From Candidatus Methanoperedens sp. (GTDB taxonomy: Archaea; Halobacteriota; Methanosarcinia; Methanosarcinales; Methanoperedenaceae): DNA of 64,000 bases. Position 1 is the first letter of the stretch; every line of letters begins with the position of its first letter. The position numbers were made by a program, and so were the translations under genes. Positions 46,306 to 54,824 of this stretch are shown here, one piece after another. Below the pieces are notes generated by a model. That model ran no database searches. It was not told the origin of the DNA and saw nothing but the letters and a program-made list of their open reading frames with translations. Where the stretch lies: NCBI GenBank assembly GCA_026552955.1, contig JAPMTS010000032.1, positions 1 through 64,000 on the forward strand, written 5' to 3'.

Positions 46306-46854
46306 TTTATATGACCCTCTACAACTTCACTCCCGCCGCCCCTCCCGTCCATCCCCCCGCCCCCTCTCCTCACCACTCCCAGGCGCGCTGCATGCGGACA
46401 GGCGGCGCAAAGAGCATACGGAGAAATGATATGATTACACAAACTTGCAACCAATTCAATAAATCTGCGTTCATCTGCGTTCATCTGCGGTTTGTTTTAG
46501 ATTATTTTTTGCTGCCATATTTTTCTATGAAACCTGCGCTTGCAAGCGATAGCGCTAGATTTTTAACACAGTTTAATGATATATTTTTTAAAATAAACCA
46601 ATGGAGGATAGGTGAAAATTAACATGAACCTGCTTCCTCTGCATCGATATTCAAAGAATTATTATTTATCCCCGTTTTCCAGATTTAATTCAAATAGAAC
46701 ACGGATGACGCGGATTGCGCGGATCTTCGCGGTTCCGTTTGCATCCGCGTCATCCGCGCGATCCGTGTTCTATCGTTCGATTTCTCTCTTAATCGAAGAA
46801 AAATGTAACCTCCGGGCATTTATAACCAATCTTAATAGTTTCAATAATTACATA
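46306..46854. repeat. Gene-free stretch with remnant and palindromic sequences
   Basis: No supported gene. 46313-46380 is unusually C-rich. 46464-46493 repeats TCTGCGTTCATCTGCG. 46696-46771 is a large palindrome whose arms read AGAACACGGAT-GACGCGGAT-GCGCGGAT and the complement, separated by about 17 bp. These CGCGGAT elements also form the core of DR1. Short ORFs here read through repeats and are not credible. Confidence 0.55.
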
Positions 46855-46886
46855 CACCAAAGTTAACAAAATTGATAACCATAGTG
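46855..46886. repeat. 32-bp palindromic direct repeat, left copy of AbiE module
   Basis: CACCAAAGTTAACAAA then ATTGATAACCATAGTG. The right copy (48455-48486) differs at two positions. Each is itself an imperfect palindrome (CAC...GTTA...TAAC...GTG). This copy lies just ahead of the AbiEi start at 46896, where an autoregulatory operator would be expected. Confidence 0.6.
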
Positions 46887-46895
46887 CATACAAAT

Positions 46896-47654
46896 ATGAA
46901 TAAGAAATATCAACTCCTTAACGAACTTGCAAGAAAAGGTCAAACATTCACATTCGAAGATGCAGCCAGAATCAGCCGCCTCGGCAGCCAGAGCCTTAAA
47001 GTAACTCTCTCCCGCATGGAAAAGGAAGGCTGGATCGAGCGCATTGAAAAAGGGAAATATATCCTGATTCCTCTTGGCGCCAAAAAAGGAGGATATACGA
47101 TCAATGAATTCCTTATCGGCTCGCAACTCGTCAAACCTGCTGTCATAGCTTACTGGAGCGCTCTTAATTACCACGGATTCACGGAGCAGATACCGAATAC
47201 TGTTTTCATACAGACCACATCAAGAAAAAAAGAACAGGAACTTGAGATTTTTGGCGTCAGATACAGGATAGTCAGAATAACAGAAAAAAAAGTATTCGGA
47301 TTTGAAAAGGTATGGATAGATGACGTTGCCGTTCTAATTACCAACCCGGAAAAAACAGTGGTGGACTGCCTTGATAAGCCCCGGTACTGTGGCGGAATAG
47401 CAGAAACGGCAAAAGCGTTGCATGGTGATCTTGATATAGAGAAGCTTAAAAAATATGCAATAGATATAGGCAATTCTGCGGTCATAAAAAGACTCGGGAT
47501 ACTCTGCGACAAAATGGGAATAAAATTAGATGTCGAGCCCGGATTAATATCAGGAAACTATCCCCTTCTTGACCCCTCGATGCATGGAAAAGGCATTCTG
47601 AACAGGAAATGGAAGATACGGGAAAATGTAAGTGAGAAATACCTGGTGGAATAG
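46896..47654 (+). CDS. abiEi: AbiEi type IV antitoxin
   Basis: 252 residues from ATG 46896. N-terminal winged helix KYQLLNELARKGQTFTFEDA with SLKVTLSRMEKEGWIERI; the C-terminal antitoxin domain includes AYWSALNYHGFTEQIP, NPEKTVVDCLDKP and YCGGIAETAKAL, the AbiEi/DUF6088-like pattern. It represses the operon and counteracts AbiEii without direct contact in the studied type IV systems. It ends 1 nt before the toxin ATG. The 32-bp palindrome upstream is a candidate operator. Confidence 0.88.
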   Translation: MNKKYQLLNELARKGQTFTFEDAARISRLGSQSLKVTLSRMEKEGWIERIEKGKYILIPLGAKKGGYTINEFLIGSQLVKPAVIAYWSALNYHGFTEQIPNTVFIQTTSRKKEQELEIFGVRYRIVRITEKKVFGFEKVWIDDVAVLITNPEKTVVDCLDKPRYCGGIAETAKALHGDLDIEKLKKYAIDIGNSAVIKRLGILCDKMGIKLDVEPGLISGNYPLLDPSMHGKGILNRKWKIRENVSEKYLVE

Positions 47655-47655
47655 G

Positions 47656-48444
47656 ATGATTCGCGATATTGAGATCAAGGAGAAAGCAAGAGAGAATGGT
47701 GTTCCTGAGACCACAATTGAAAAAGACTATGCTTTGAACTGGATATTGAGATCTCTTAACCAGCAAACTGATTCATTTGTTCTCAAAGGAGGTACAGGAT
47801 TGCGAAAAGTCTATTTTAAGAACTATCGTTTTTCTGAAGACTTAGACTTCACAATGCTAAAAAGTACCGGAAGGTCAGACATTGAACTCGTGATAAAAAA
47901 GGCGATCCAGACGGCAAAAAGAGATAGCGGCATCAATTTTCATGATAATATTGAATCAGAAGAAAACATTAATGGATATAAAATAGACATCTATTTCAGG
48001 ATATTCAGGCGCGGAGGAAATCCTCTGCGTATAAAATTCGACATCACAAAACCTGAAAACGAAACAATTATCCTGCCTCCCATAATGAAAGATATTTTCC
48101 ATCCCTATTCAGATGATTATTATTCAATTGCCTGTGTGTATTCTATCCATGAGATCATGGCAGAAAAAATACGTTCCTTGTTTGAACGAACAAGAGCAAG
48201 GGATGTATATGATATCTGGTTCATATCGAAGAATATCGATATGGAACAGGTTTTTGAAATATTTCCTGCAAAATGTGCATTCAAGAAAATAATGCCAGAT
48301 TTCGAAGATTTACTTGATCGAAAAAAGGATTTTCAGAATGCATGGAAAAGTTCTCTCGGACATCAATTAAAAGCTTTACCCGATTTTGAATCGGTATTCA
48401 ATGAGGTTACAGATTTGATGAGCAATATTAGAAGAAAAGGATAA
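47656..48444 (+). CDS. abiEii: AbiEii nucleotidyltransferase toxin
   Basis: 262 residues from ATG 47656, with GGTGGAATAGG as ribosome site. Nucleotidyltransferase motifs KGGTGLRK and FSEDLDFTM (the D-x-D metal pair), then KIDIYF and the second conserved block HEIMAEKIRSLFERTRARDVYDIW. In the MenT/AbiEii family this enzyme blocks growth, likely by modifying tRNA 3' ends. It sits between cas3 and cas6 in a module bounded by 32-bp repeats. Confidence 0.9.
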   Translation: MIRDIEIKEKARENGVPETTIEKDYALNWILRSLNQQTDSFVLKGGTGLRKVYFKNYRFSEDLDFTMLKSTGRSDIELVIKKAIQTAKRDSGINFHDNIESEENINGYKIDIYFRIFRRGGNPLRIKFDITKPENETIILPPIMKDIFHPYSDDYYSIACVYSIHEIMAEKIRSLFERTRARDVYDIWFISKNIDMEQVFEIFPAKCAFKKIMPDFEDLLDRKKDFQNAWKSSLGHQLKALPDFESVFNEVTDLMSNIRRKG

Positions 48445-48454
48445 AACTTCTGGA

Positions 48455-48486
48455 CACCAAAGTTAACAAAATTGATAACTATGGTG
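48455..48486. repeat. 32-bp palindromic direct repeat, right copy of AbiE module
   Basis: Same sequence as 46855-46886 except for two changes (TAACTATGGTG here). It lies 10 nt after the abiEii stop, so the whole AbiE pair is bracketed by direct copies about 1.6 kb apart. Confidence 0.6.
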
Positions 48487-48549
48487 AATCAAATTATGAA
48501 AATGAAATATTAAGAAAGATTACAAATAAGCATCGATTCACAGAAAAAG

Positions 48550-48600
48550 CCCGCCATCAGTGGCGCCTCACCGGGCTGGGGTCGAAACCCCAGCGCTGGA
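48550..48600 (-). repeat. Dispersed GC-rich palindromic element, copy C (partial)
   Basis: Minus-strand copy: CCCGCCATCAGTGGCGCC, then GGCTGGGGTC and ACCCCAGCGC. It has the GGCGCTGGGG hairpin and the GGCGGG arm but only a decayed tail. It lies between the AbiE module and the IscB omega-RNA. Confidence 0.6.
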
Positions 48601-48654
48601 AAACTGAAAAAAGAGTCAGTCTTTAAATAATTATAAAGCAGAAGGAATAATGGT

Positions 48655-48979
48655 CAATTACCCCTACTAAAAGTCGGGGGCATGTCCCGTGAGGGCTGTG
48701 AGAAATTAGTTGACAAGGAGGCTTAGAAATATGCAGAAGTTAGAAGAAAGAAATACATACACACCCACCGATATTCCGCACGTCGGTGGCAACTGTGATT
48801 GGATATTAAACAGACCCGAAACATCGGTTCACGCTGTATCCACGTATGGCGCAGCCATACGTGTGTACGACGTAAACTGGCGCAACGGTTTAGAGGAAAC
48901 TCTCAGTGTATCCGGTTTAAAAACATCTTCTAACAACTCCGATGCGGCTCTAATTGCGATAGAACACGCAAAGCAGAAC
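48655..48979 (+). ncRNA. IscB omega-RNA (predicted)
   Basis: IscB proteins are guided by an omega-RNA encoded immediately upstream of the ORF. Here the 325 nt upstream of iscB hold stacked hairpins: CCCC/CGGGG around 48661-48681, GTCCCGTGAGGGC around 48685, CCACCGA (48765-48771)/TCGGTGG (48783-48789), and a perfect 10-bp stem CACGTATGGC (48841-48850)/GCCATACGTG (48854-48863) with a 3-nt loop. The segment is also open in the iscB frame from 48710, but stems this regular point to RNA. The guide end, near 48655, is not fixed by sequence alone. Confidence 0.65.
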
Positions 48980-50269
48980 ATGAGTGTATCTGCTGTTTAT
49001 GTTCTAAACATGAGAGGGCAACCGCTCATGCCTACAACACCAAGAAAAGCCAAACAGTTATTAAAGGAGGATAAAGCAAAAGTAATCAAAAGGACGCCAT
49101 TCACAATCCAGTTAAAATATGCAACAGGAGAAACAAAACAAGAGATCGTTCTTGGAGTGGATTCAGGCTTTGAGAACATTGGTCTTTCAGCAGTAACCGC
49201 AAAGAAAGAAGTGTATTCCTCAGAAACAAAACTGCGAACCGATATGGTCAAGCTCAATTCAGAACGCAGACAATACCAAAGAGCAAGACGAAACAGGAAA
49301 ACATGGTACAGACAACCAAGATTCGATAACAGGAAGAAACCTGAAGGCTGGTTAGCTCCATCAATCCAGCATAAACTTGACAGCCATATTAAGCTAATAG
49401 AAAAAGTAAAACAACTTCTCCCTATAACGAAAATCCACATAGAAGTAGCAGCTTTCGACATCCAGAAAATCAAAAATCCTGGAATATCAGGAATAGAATA
49501 CCAGAACGGAGTCCAGAAAGATAGCTGGAATGCAAGAGAATACGTACTGTACCGGGATAACCATACATGCCAGCATTGTAAAGGAAAATCAAAAAACCCG
49601 ATACTCGAAGTCCATCATATTGTTTCAAGACAAATCGGTGGGGATGCACCTGATAATCTCTTAACGCTCTGCGAAACCTGTCATGATAAAGTTTCAACAG
49701 GCAAGTTAATACTGGATGTAAAAATCCCCATAGGATTCAAACCGGAAACATTCATGTCAATCGTAAGATGGAAGCTGGTCAATAAGTTAAAAGCTGCTGG
49801 AAATATTATAAATCATACTTATGGATATATCACGAAATTTGATAGAATAGCATCAGGAATTGAGAAATCTCATAGTACTGATGCTTTTGTAATTGCAGGA
49901 GGAACTATGCAGGAAAGAAGTTCGATAAGATTCATAATAAAACAGGTCAGGAAATGCAACCGTAAATTATTCAAAGGCGATAGAAGCCATATCAAGAATA
50001 CGGCTGCCCGGATCATTCATGGCTTCCAGAGATTCGATAAGGTTCTCTGGAATAGTATCGAATGCTTTGTTTTTGGCAGAAGAAAAACAGAGTATTTCGA
50101 ATTAAGAACACTTGATGGAACAAAGATACACGCATCGGCAAAAGCAAAAGATTTTAAGATATTAGAATCTGCTAATACGTTGTTAATAGCGTATATGAGT
50201 GGGGTATGCTCCTCCCCCAACGATGAGTCGGGGATTTCCGCTACCCCTGCACCCCACGGAGGGTTATGA
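48980..50269 (+). CDS. iscB: IscB RNA-guided nuclease (RuvC-HNH)
   Basis: 429 residues from ATG 48980. PLMP domain (VYVLNMRGQPLMPTTPRKA), RuvC-I VLGVDSGFENIGLS (Asp61), Arg-rich bridge helix (about 96-120), RuvC-II KIHIEVAAF (Glu155), an inserted HNH domain with two zinc Cys pairs (CQHC, CETC) and VHHIVSRQIGGD (His212/213), and RuvC-III SHSTDAFVIA (His298, Asp301). All catalytic residues are intact. IscB is the IS200/IS605-borne ancestor of Cas9; no TnpA is present, so mobility would be in trans. The longer ORF from 48710 reads through the omega-RNA. Its TGA overlaps the ATG of the MNT antitoxin. Confidence 0.9.
   Translation: MSVSAVYVLNMRGQPLMPTTPRKAKQLLKEDKAKVIKRTPFTIQLKYATGETKQEIVLGVDSGFENIGLSAVTAKKEVYSSETKLRTDMVKLNSERRQYQRARRNRKTWYRQPRFDNRKKPEGWLAPSIQHKLDSHIKLIEKVKQLLPITKIHIEVAAFDIQKIKNPGISGIEYQNGVQKDSWNAREYVLYRDNHTCQHCKGKSKNPILEVHHIVSRQIGGDAPDNLLTLCETCHDKVSTGKLILDVKIPIGFKPETFMSIVRWKLVNKLKAAGNIINHTYGYITKFDRIASGIEKSHSTDAFVIAGGTMQERSSIRFIIKQVRKCNRKLFKGDRSHIKNTAARIIHGFQRFDKVLWNSIECFVFGRRKTEYFELRTLDGTKIHASAKAKDFKILESANTLLIAYMSGVCSSPNDESGISATPAPHGGL
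50205..50264 (+). mobile_element. Right end of the IscB element (predicted)
   Basis: Nested inverted repeats at the 3' end of iscB: GGGGTA and TACCCC enclosing CCCCC and CGGGG, then CACCCCACGGAGGG. Such hairpins mark IS200/IS605-type ends. Here they encode the last residues of IscB and also supply GGAGGG as the ribosome site for the next gene. Confidence 0.4.
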
Positions 50270-50709
50270 AAGATCAAATTGTTCATGTGCCAAAAACGAA
50301 CGACAAAAAAATTTCGAACAACGACCTCAACTATGTGCTCCCTAAACTCAGGAGTTCCAGACTTGTTCACTCGATCATTCTTTTTGGCTCAAAGGCAAGA
50401 GGAACTGAAAAAGAAAAGAGCGACATAGATATATGTATCATACCAAAACCAGATATTGAAGTGACTCTGAAAGAGAGAATATCTCTTAATAATTCTGTCT
50501 CGGAGAATATCGATATTTCATTCATAGATGAATTGCCTGTTTATATCCGCAAAAGGATTTTTCTAGAAGGCAAGGTGCTTTACACGGAAGACATGTATTA
50601 TATATTAACACTTTCAAAAATTAATGACATGGAATACGAACGATTTAAAAGGCTCAACAAAGAGTATCATAAACATGTTATGGAACGTGTACGAGCCAAA
50701 CTGAGATGA
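50266..50709 (+). CDS. mntA: MNT-domain antitoxin (minimal nucleotidyltransferase), pair 1
   Basis: 147 residues with the nucleotidyltransferase motif GSKARG...SDID (Gly41, Ser42, Asp53, Asp55). In MntA-HepT systems this protein AMPylates the HEPN toxin to silence it. Its ATG overlaps the iscB stop (ATGA) and it overlaps the toxin start the same way. The pair lies between cas3 and cas6. Confidence 0.85.
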   Translation: MKDQIVHVPKTNDKKISNNDLNYVLPKLRSSRLVHSIILFGSKARGTEKEKSDIDICIIPKPDIEVTLKERISLNNSVSENIDISFIDELPVYIRKRIFLEGKVLYTEDMYYILTLSKINDMEYERFKRLNKEYHKHVMERVRAKLR

Positions 50710-51152
50710 TAAACTTGGATAATAATAGATTACAGGAAAAGATAGATGAATTGGAAAAATATCTAAAGGAACTTGATGAATACCTTCCGGAAGAAGAAGA
50801 GGATTATCTGAGTAATGGAATGAGAAAAAGAGCATGTGAACGTGCTTTTCAGCTGGCATGTGAGAATTTACTTGACATCTGCAATTTGATCATATCTGAG
50901 AAAGGCTTCGGAATGCCGTCCGATAGTAAAGATAGCATCAAGAAGCTTGCAGAAAATCGAGTATTACCAGCATCACTTTCCACCAGGCTTGAAGAACTTG
51001 TCGGATTTCGAAATCTGCTTGTGCATCAATATGGTCGTGTGGATGATTCCAGGGTATTTTCACATTTACATCTAGAATCAAAAGATTTTTATGAATTTAT
51101 AGAAATCATTGATGCTTACATAGAACATGAAACCGAAAGACTGCAAAAGTGA
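50706..51152 (+). CDS. hepT: HEPN-domain RNase toxin (HepT-like), pair 1
   Basis: 148-residue four-helix HEPN protein (DUF86). The catalytic R-x4-H-x-Y is RNLLVHQY (Arg102, His107, Tyr109); the Tyr is the residue AMPylated in characterised HepT. The N-terminal helix is acidic (ELEKYLKELDEYLPEEEEDY). It overlaps the MNT gene by 4 nt. Confidence 0.88.
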   Translation: MINLDNNRLQEKIDELEKYLKELDEYLPEEEEDYLSNGMRKRACERAFQLACENLLDICNLIISEKGFGMPSDSKDSIKKLAENRVLPASLSTRLEELVGFRNLLVHQYGRVDDSRVFSHLHLESKDFYEFIEIIDAYIEHETERLQK

Positions 51153-51172
51153 AAAACGGCCTTTATCTGTCG

Positions 51173-51254
51173 ATTTATGCAACCATCGATTTGATAGAAA
51201 ATCCCGCCATCGGCGGCGCCTCACCGGGGTCTGGGGTCGCAACCCCAGCGCCGT
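51173..51254 (-). repeat. Dispersed GC-rich palindromic element, copy D
   Basis: Full minus-strand copy lying between hepT and cas6: TTTATGCAACCATCGAT tail, ATCCCGCCATCGGCGGCGCC arm, then GGTCTGGGGTC with ACCCCAGCGCCG. It matches copies A and B along about 82 bp when reversed. Confidence 0.65.
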
Positions 51255-51308
51255 GATGATAGAGAGGCAAGAAGTCAAGAAACAAAGCGCATTAAAAAGT
51301 GAAAATAT

Positions 51309-51971
51309 ATGAACCTCAAAACCTTCACCCTCACTCTCGCATCAACCCGTCCCATCCACGGCTCAGCCTCGCATTTACGCGGCTTCTTCGCCACCAAATT
51401 CAACGAATACACCCTCCTCCATCAGCACAACGCTGATAAATTCAACTATAGCTATCCGCTCGTGCAGTACAAAATGATAGACAACGCACCCATGGTCATC
51501 GGCATCAATGACGGCGCCGAGGTTTTAAAACAGGTATATGATAAATACGATGAAATAAAGTTCGGCGATGAGGTTTATGAGATCGTGGAAAGAGGCATCT
51601 GCATACAGAATCAGGAATTCGGGCTCTCGGAGAAGATATATTCCTACGAGTTCGCAACTCCCTGGCTTGCGCTCAACCAGGAGAACTATATGAAATATTA
51701 CGGTTTGAAGGATGGCGGGGAAAGACTTGATTTCCTGAGAAAAACACTTACTGGAAACCTGTTATCCATGTCGAAATCCCTGGATTACCAGGTTCTGGAT
51801 AAAATAAAATGCGACCTTCAGGTAAATATCAGGAAACGCAGGTTGAAAGACGTGAACGTAATGACCTTTATCGGAAGATTCCAGGCTAACTTTATCATAC
51901 CGGATTATCTCGGTGTGGGAAAATCCGTATCAAGAGGTTTTGGCGCAGTTATCATGAAAAAGGATAACTGA
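51309..51971 (+). CDS. cas6: CRISPR pre-crRNA endonuclease Cas6
   Basis: 220-residue RAMP endoribonuclease that cuts CRISPR transcripts inside the repeat, leaving an 8-nt 5' tag (here predicted as ATTGAAAC). The N-terminal strand TFTLTLASTRPIHGSASHLRG carries a candidate catalytic His, and the C-terminal Gly-rich loop is GVGKSVSRGFGAVI. Separated from the interference operon by about 5 kb of toxin-antitoxin genes and IscB. Confidence 0.82.
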   Translation: MNLKTFTLTLASTRPIHGSASHLRGFFATKFNEYTLLHQHNADKFNYSYPLVQYKMIDNAPMVIGINDGAEVLKQVYDKYDEIKFGDEVYEIVERGICIQNQEFGLSEKIYSYEFATPWLALNQENYMKYYGLKDGGERLDFLRKTLTGNLLSMSKSLDYQVLDKIKCDLQVNIRKRRLKDVNVMTFIGRFQANFIIPDYLGVGKSVSRGFGAVIMKKDN

Positions 51972-52073
51972 CTTAACAGAATTAACTTTAATAATATATA
52001 TACTAAAACTGACAAATATGATAAATATGATAATGCAGGATAAAATTGAATAAAATTACCAGATATTAGCTCT

Positions 52074-52502
52074 ATGCAAACTGAAGAACTCATAATAAAA
52101 CTGAAGAGAGAACTCGAATTCATAAAAGACGACGTTGAAGGCATCTTACTTTATGGTTCATGCGCCATGAATACCGCAAATGAACGTTCGGATATTGACA
52201 TCTGCCTCATCAAACCCCGGACAAAGGGGATATTAAACCGGATTTTTCAAAAAATCGGCGGTAGGTATGATATAAAGATCTTTGAAGATTTGCCCCTTTA
52301 TGTAAAAATAGAAGTAATTAAAAATTATATAATAATATATGGCGATGAGCCCTCTATTTCGTATTATTTTTATCATTTCAGGAAAAATTGGGAAGATATG
52401 AGTTACAGGATAACCAGCAACAGGTTCAAAACAGTGACTGAGATGACCACAGCAAGGAGGAAATGGCTTGAAACAAGAGGACAGGTATCTTACAAAAGTT
52501 GA
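52074..52502 (+). CDS. mntA: MNT-domain antitoxin, pair 2
   Basis: 142 residues with YGSCAMNTANERSDIDIC (Gly28, Ser29, Asp40, Asp42), the minimal nucleotidyltransferase signature. It shares little sequence with the first MNT protein, so the two pairs were acquired independently. A TATA-like AT tract (51988-52004) lies upstream. Its 3' end overlaps the HEPN gene by 35 nt. Confidence 0.82.
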   Translation: MQTEELIIKLKRELEFIKDDVEGILLYGSCAMNTANERSDIDICLIKPRTKGILNRIFQKIGGRYDIKIFEDLPLYVKIEVIKNYIIIYGDEPSISYYFYHFRKNWEDMSYRITSNRFKTVTEMTTARRKWLETRGQVSYKS

Positions 52503-52851
52503 AAGGTTTATCAAAGAAGAGGAGTTCATTATGACCCATACCCTCGAAAATGAAGTAACTGAGCGGGCTTTGCTTTATTCGCTTCAGGTTTCTGTAGAAA
52601 TTTCGATGGATATAATCGCCATGAAAATACGAGACATGGGATTAAAAGTAGATGATGATGCCACAAATATCGAGAAGATAACCGGAAAAGGAATTATATC
52701 ACAGGAAGAAGCCGCTTTCCTAAGAGAGATGAACGGGGTCAGGAACTTCGTTGTTCACAGGTATGATCGGCTTGATATGAACATGGTAAAAGAAGCCATT
52801 TCAAGGATAGATGAACTAAAAGGTATCGTCATAAAAGTGGCAGAGCACTGA
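52468..52851 (+). CDS. hepT: HEPN-domain RNase toxin (HepT-like), pair 2
   Basis: 127 residues, with the R-x4-H-x-Y motif RNFVVHRY (Arg92, His97, Tyr99) in the DUF86 fold. The TTG start is supported by AAGGAGG at 52454-52460, 7 nt upstream. It ends 1 nt before cas1, so it is transcribed with the adaptation genes. Confidence 0.85.
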   Translation: MKQEDRYLTKVERFIKEEEFIMTHTLENEVTERALLYSLQVSVEISMDIIAMKIRDMGLKVDDDATNIEKITGKGIISQEEAAFLREMNGVRNFVVHRYDRLDMNMVKEAISRIDELKGIVIKVAEH

Positions 52852-52852
52852 C

Positions 52853-54126
<1,274 letters not shown>

Positions 54127-54131
54127 GGATC

Positions 54132-54716
54132 ATGGGAGATACGATAATAACTATTTCGGATGTGCTTGAATATTTATTCTGTCCTCGTTTTATTTATTTC
54201 ATGCATTGCCTTGCAATTCCACAGAATGAGGGATCAAGATTCAAGGTTCAAAAGGGAAGGGAAGTGCATGAGGAAAAGCGAATTACAAACACCGAATATC
54301 TCAGGAAAAAGCTTGGCGTTGTGAGAAAAGAAATGAATGTTTTCATAGCTTCGAAGACCCATCATGTCAAGGGGATCGTAGACGAGATCCTTTTTCTTGA
54401 TGATGGAACAGCGGCGCCTTTTGAATACAAATATGCTGAGTTCAAAGATACGATATTCCAGACATATAAATTCCAGCTTGTGCTTCATGCAATGATGATA
54501 AAAGAAAACTACAATCTGGATGTTAAAAAAGGATTCATTTGTTTTACGAGAAGCAATAATCAGATTGAAGAAGTAGATTTTACAGAAAAGGACTTCAAGA
54601 AAGGTATTGAAATCATTGATGAAATACTTGAAATTATTGACAAAGGTTTTTATCCTGGTAAGTCCAGATATAAGAATAAGTGCATTGATTGCTGTTATAG
54701 CAACATCTGCACCTGA
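54132..54716 (+). CDS. cas4: CRISPR-associated nuclease Cas4
   Basis: 194-residue RecB-like nuclease that trims prespacers at the PAM side. The Fe-S cysteines are in YLFCPRF and C-terminal KCIDCCYSNIC; nuclease motifs are in the middle (GIVDEILFLDDG, then PFEYKYAEFKD with the E-x-K). ATG 54132 follows GAGG; a TTG at 54123 overlapping the cas2 stop is the alternative. Last gene before the array leader. Confidence 0.9.
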   Translation: MGDTIITISDVLEYLFCPRFIYFMHCLAIPQNEGSRFKVQKGREVHEEKRITNTEYLRKKLGVVRKEMNVFIASKTHHVKGIVDEILFLDDGTAAPFEYKYAEFKDTIFQTYKFQLVLHAMMIKENYNLDVKKGFICFTRSNNQIEEVDFTEKDFKKGIEIIDEILEIIDKGFYPGKSRYKNKCIDCCYSNICT

Positions 54717-54824
54717 TTTTCTTATCCTTATAAACCATTCCATAATTTTGCAGCAAGAATTTAGACCATAAAATCTAAGCACTCTTAGAGCATATTTTGC
54801 CCTGAATAGCCGAAAATTTGTGCT
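54717..54824 (+). promoter_or_regulatory. CRISPR leader
   Basis: 108-bp AT-rich segment between cas4 and the first repeat. TATCCTTATAAACC (54724-54737) is a BRE/TATA element that would start the pre-crRNA near 54760. The opposite end of the array holds decayed repeats, confirming that this is the leader end where new spacers enter. Confidence 0.75.

Noticed and set aside
46299-46866. ORFs of 107 and 84 codons after cas3
   Set aside because: They run through C-rich and palindromic repeat DNA, lack convincing ribosome sites and show no protein-like pattern.
40115-52073. CreTA-like mini-CRISPR RNA toxin-antitoxin between cas genes
   Set aside because: I looked by eye for a partial repeat ending in ATTGAAAC in the intergenic gaps and found none convincing.
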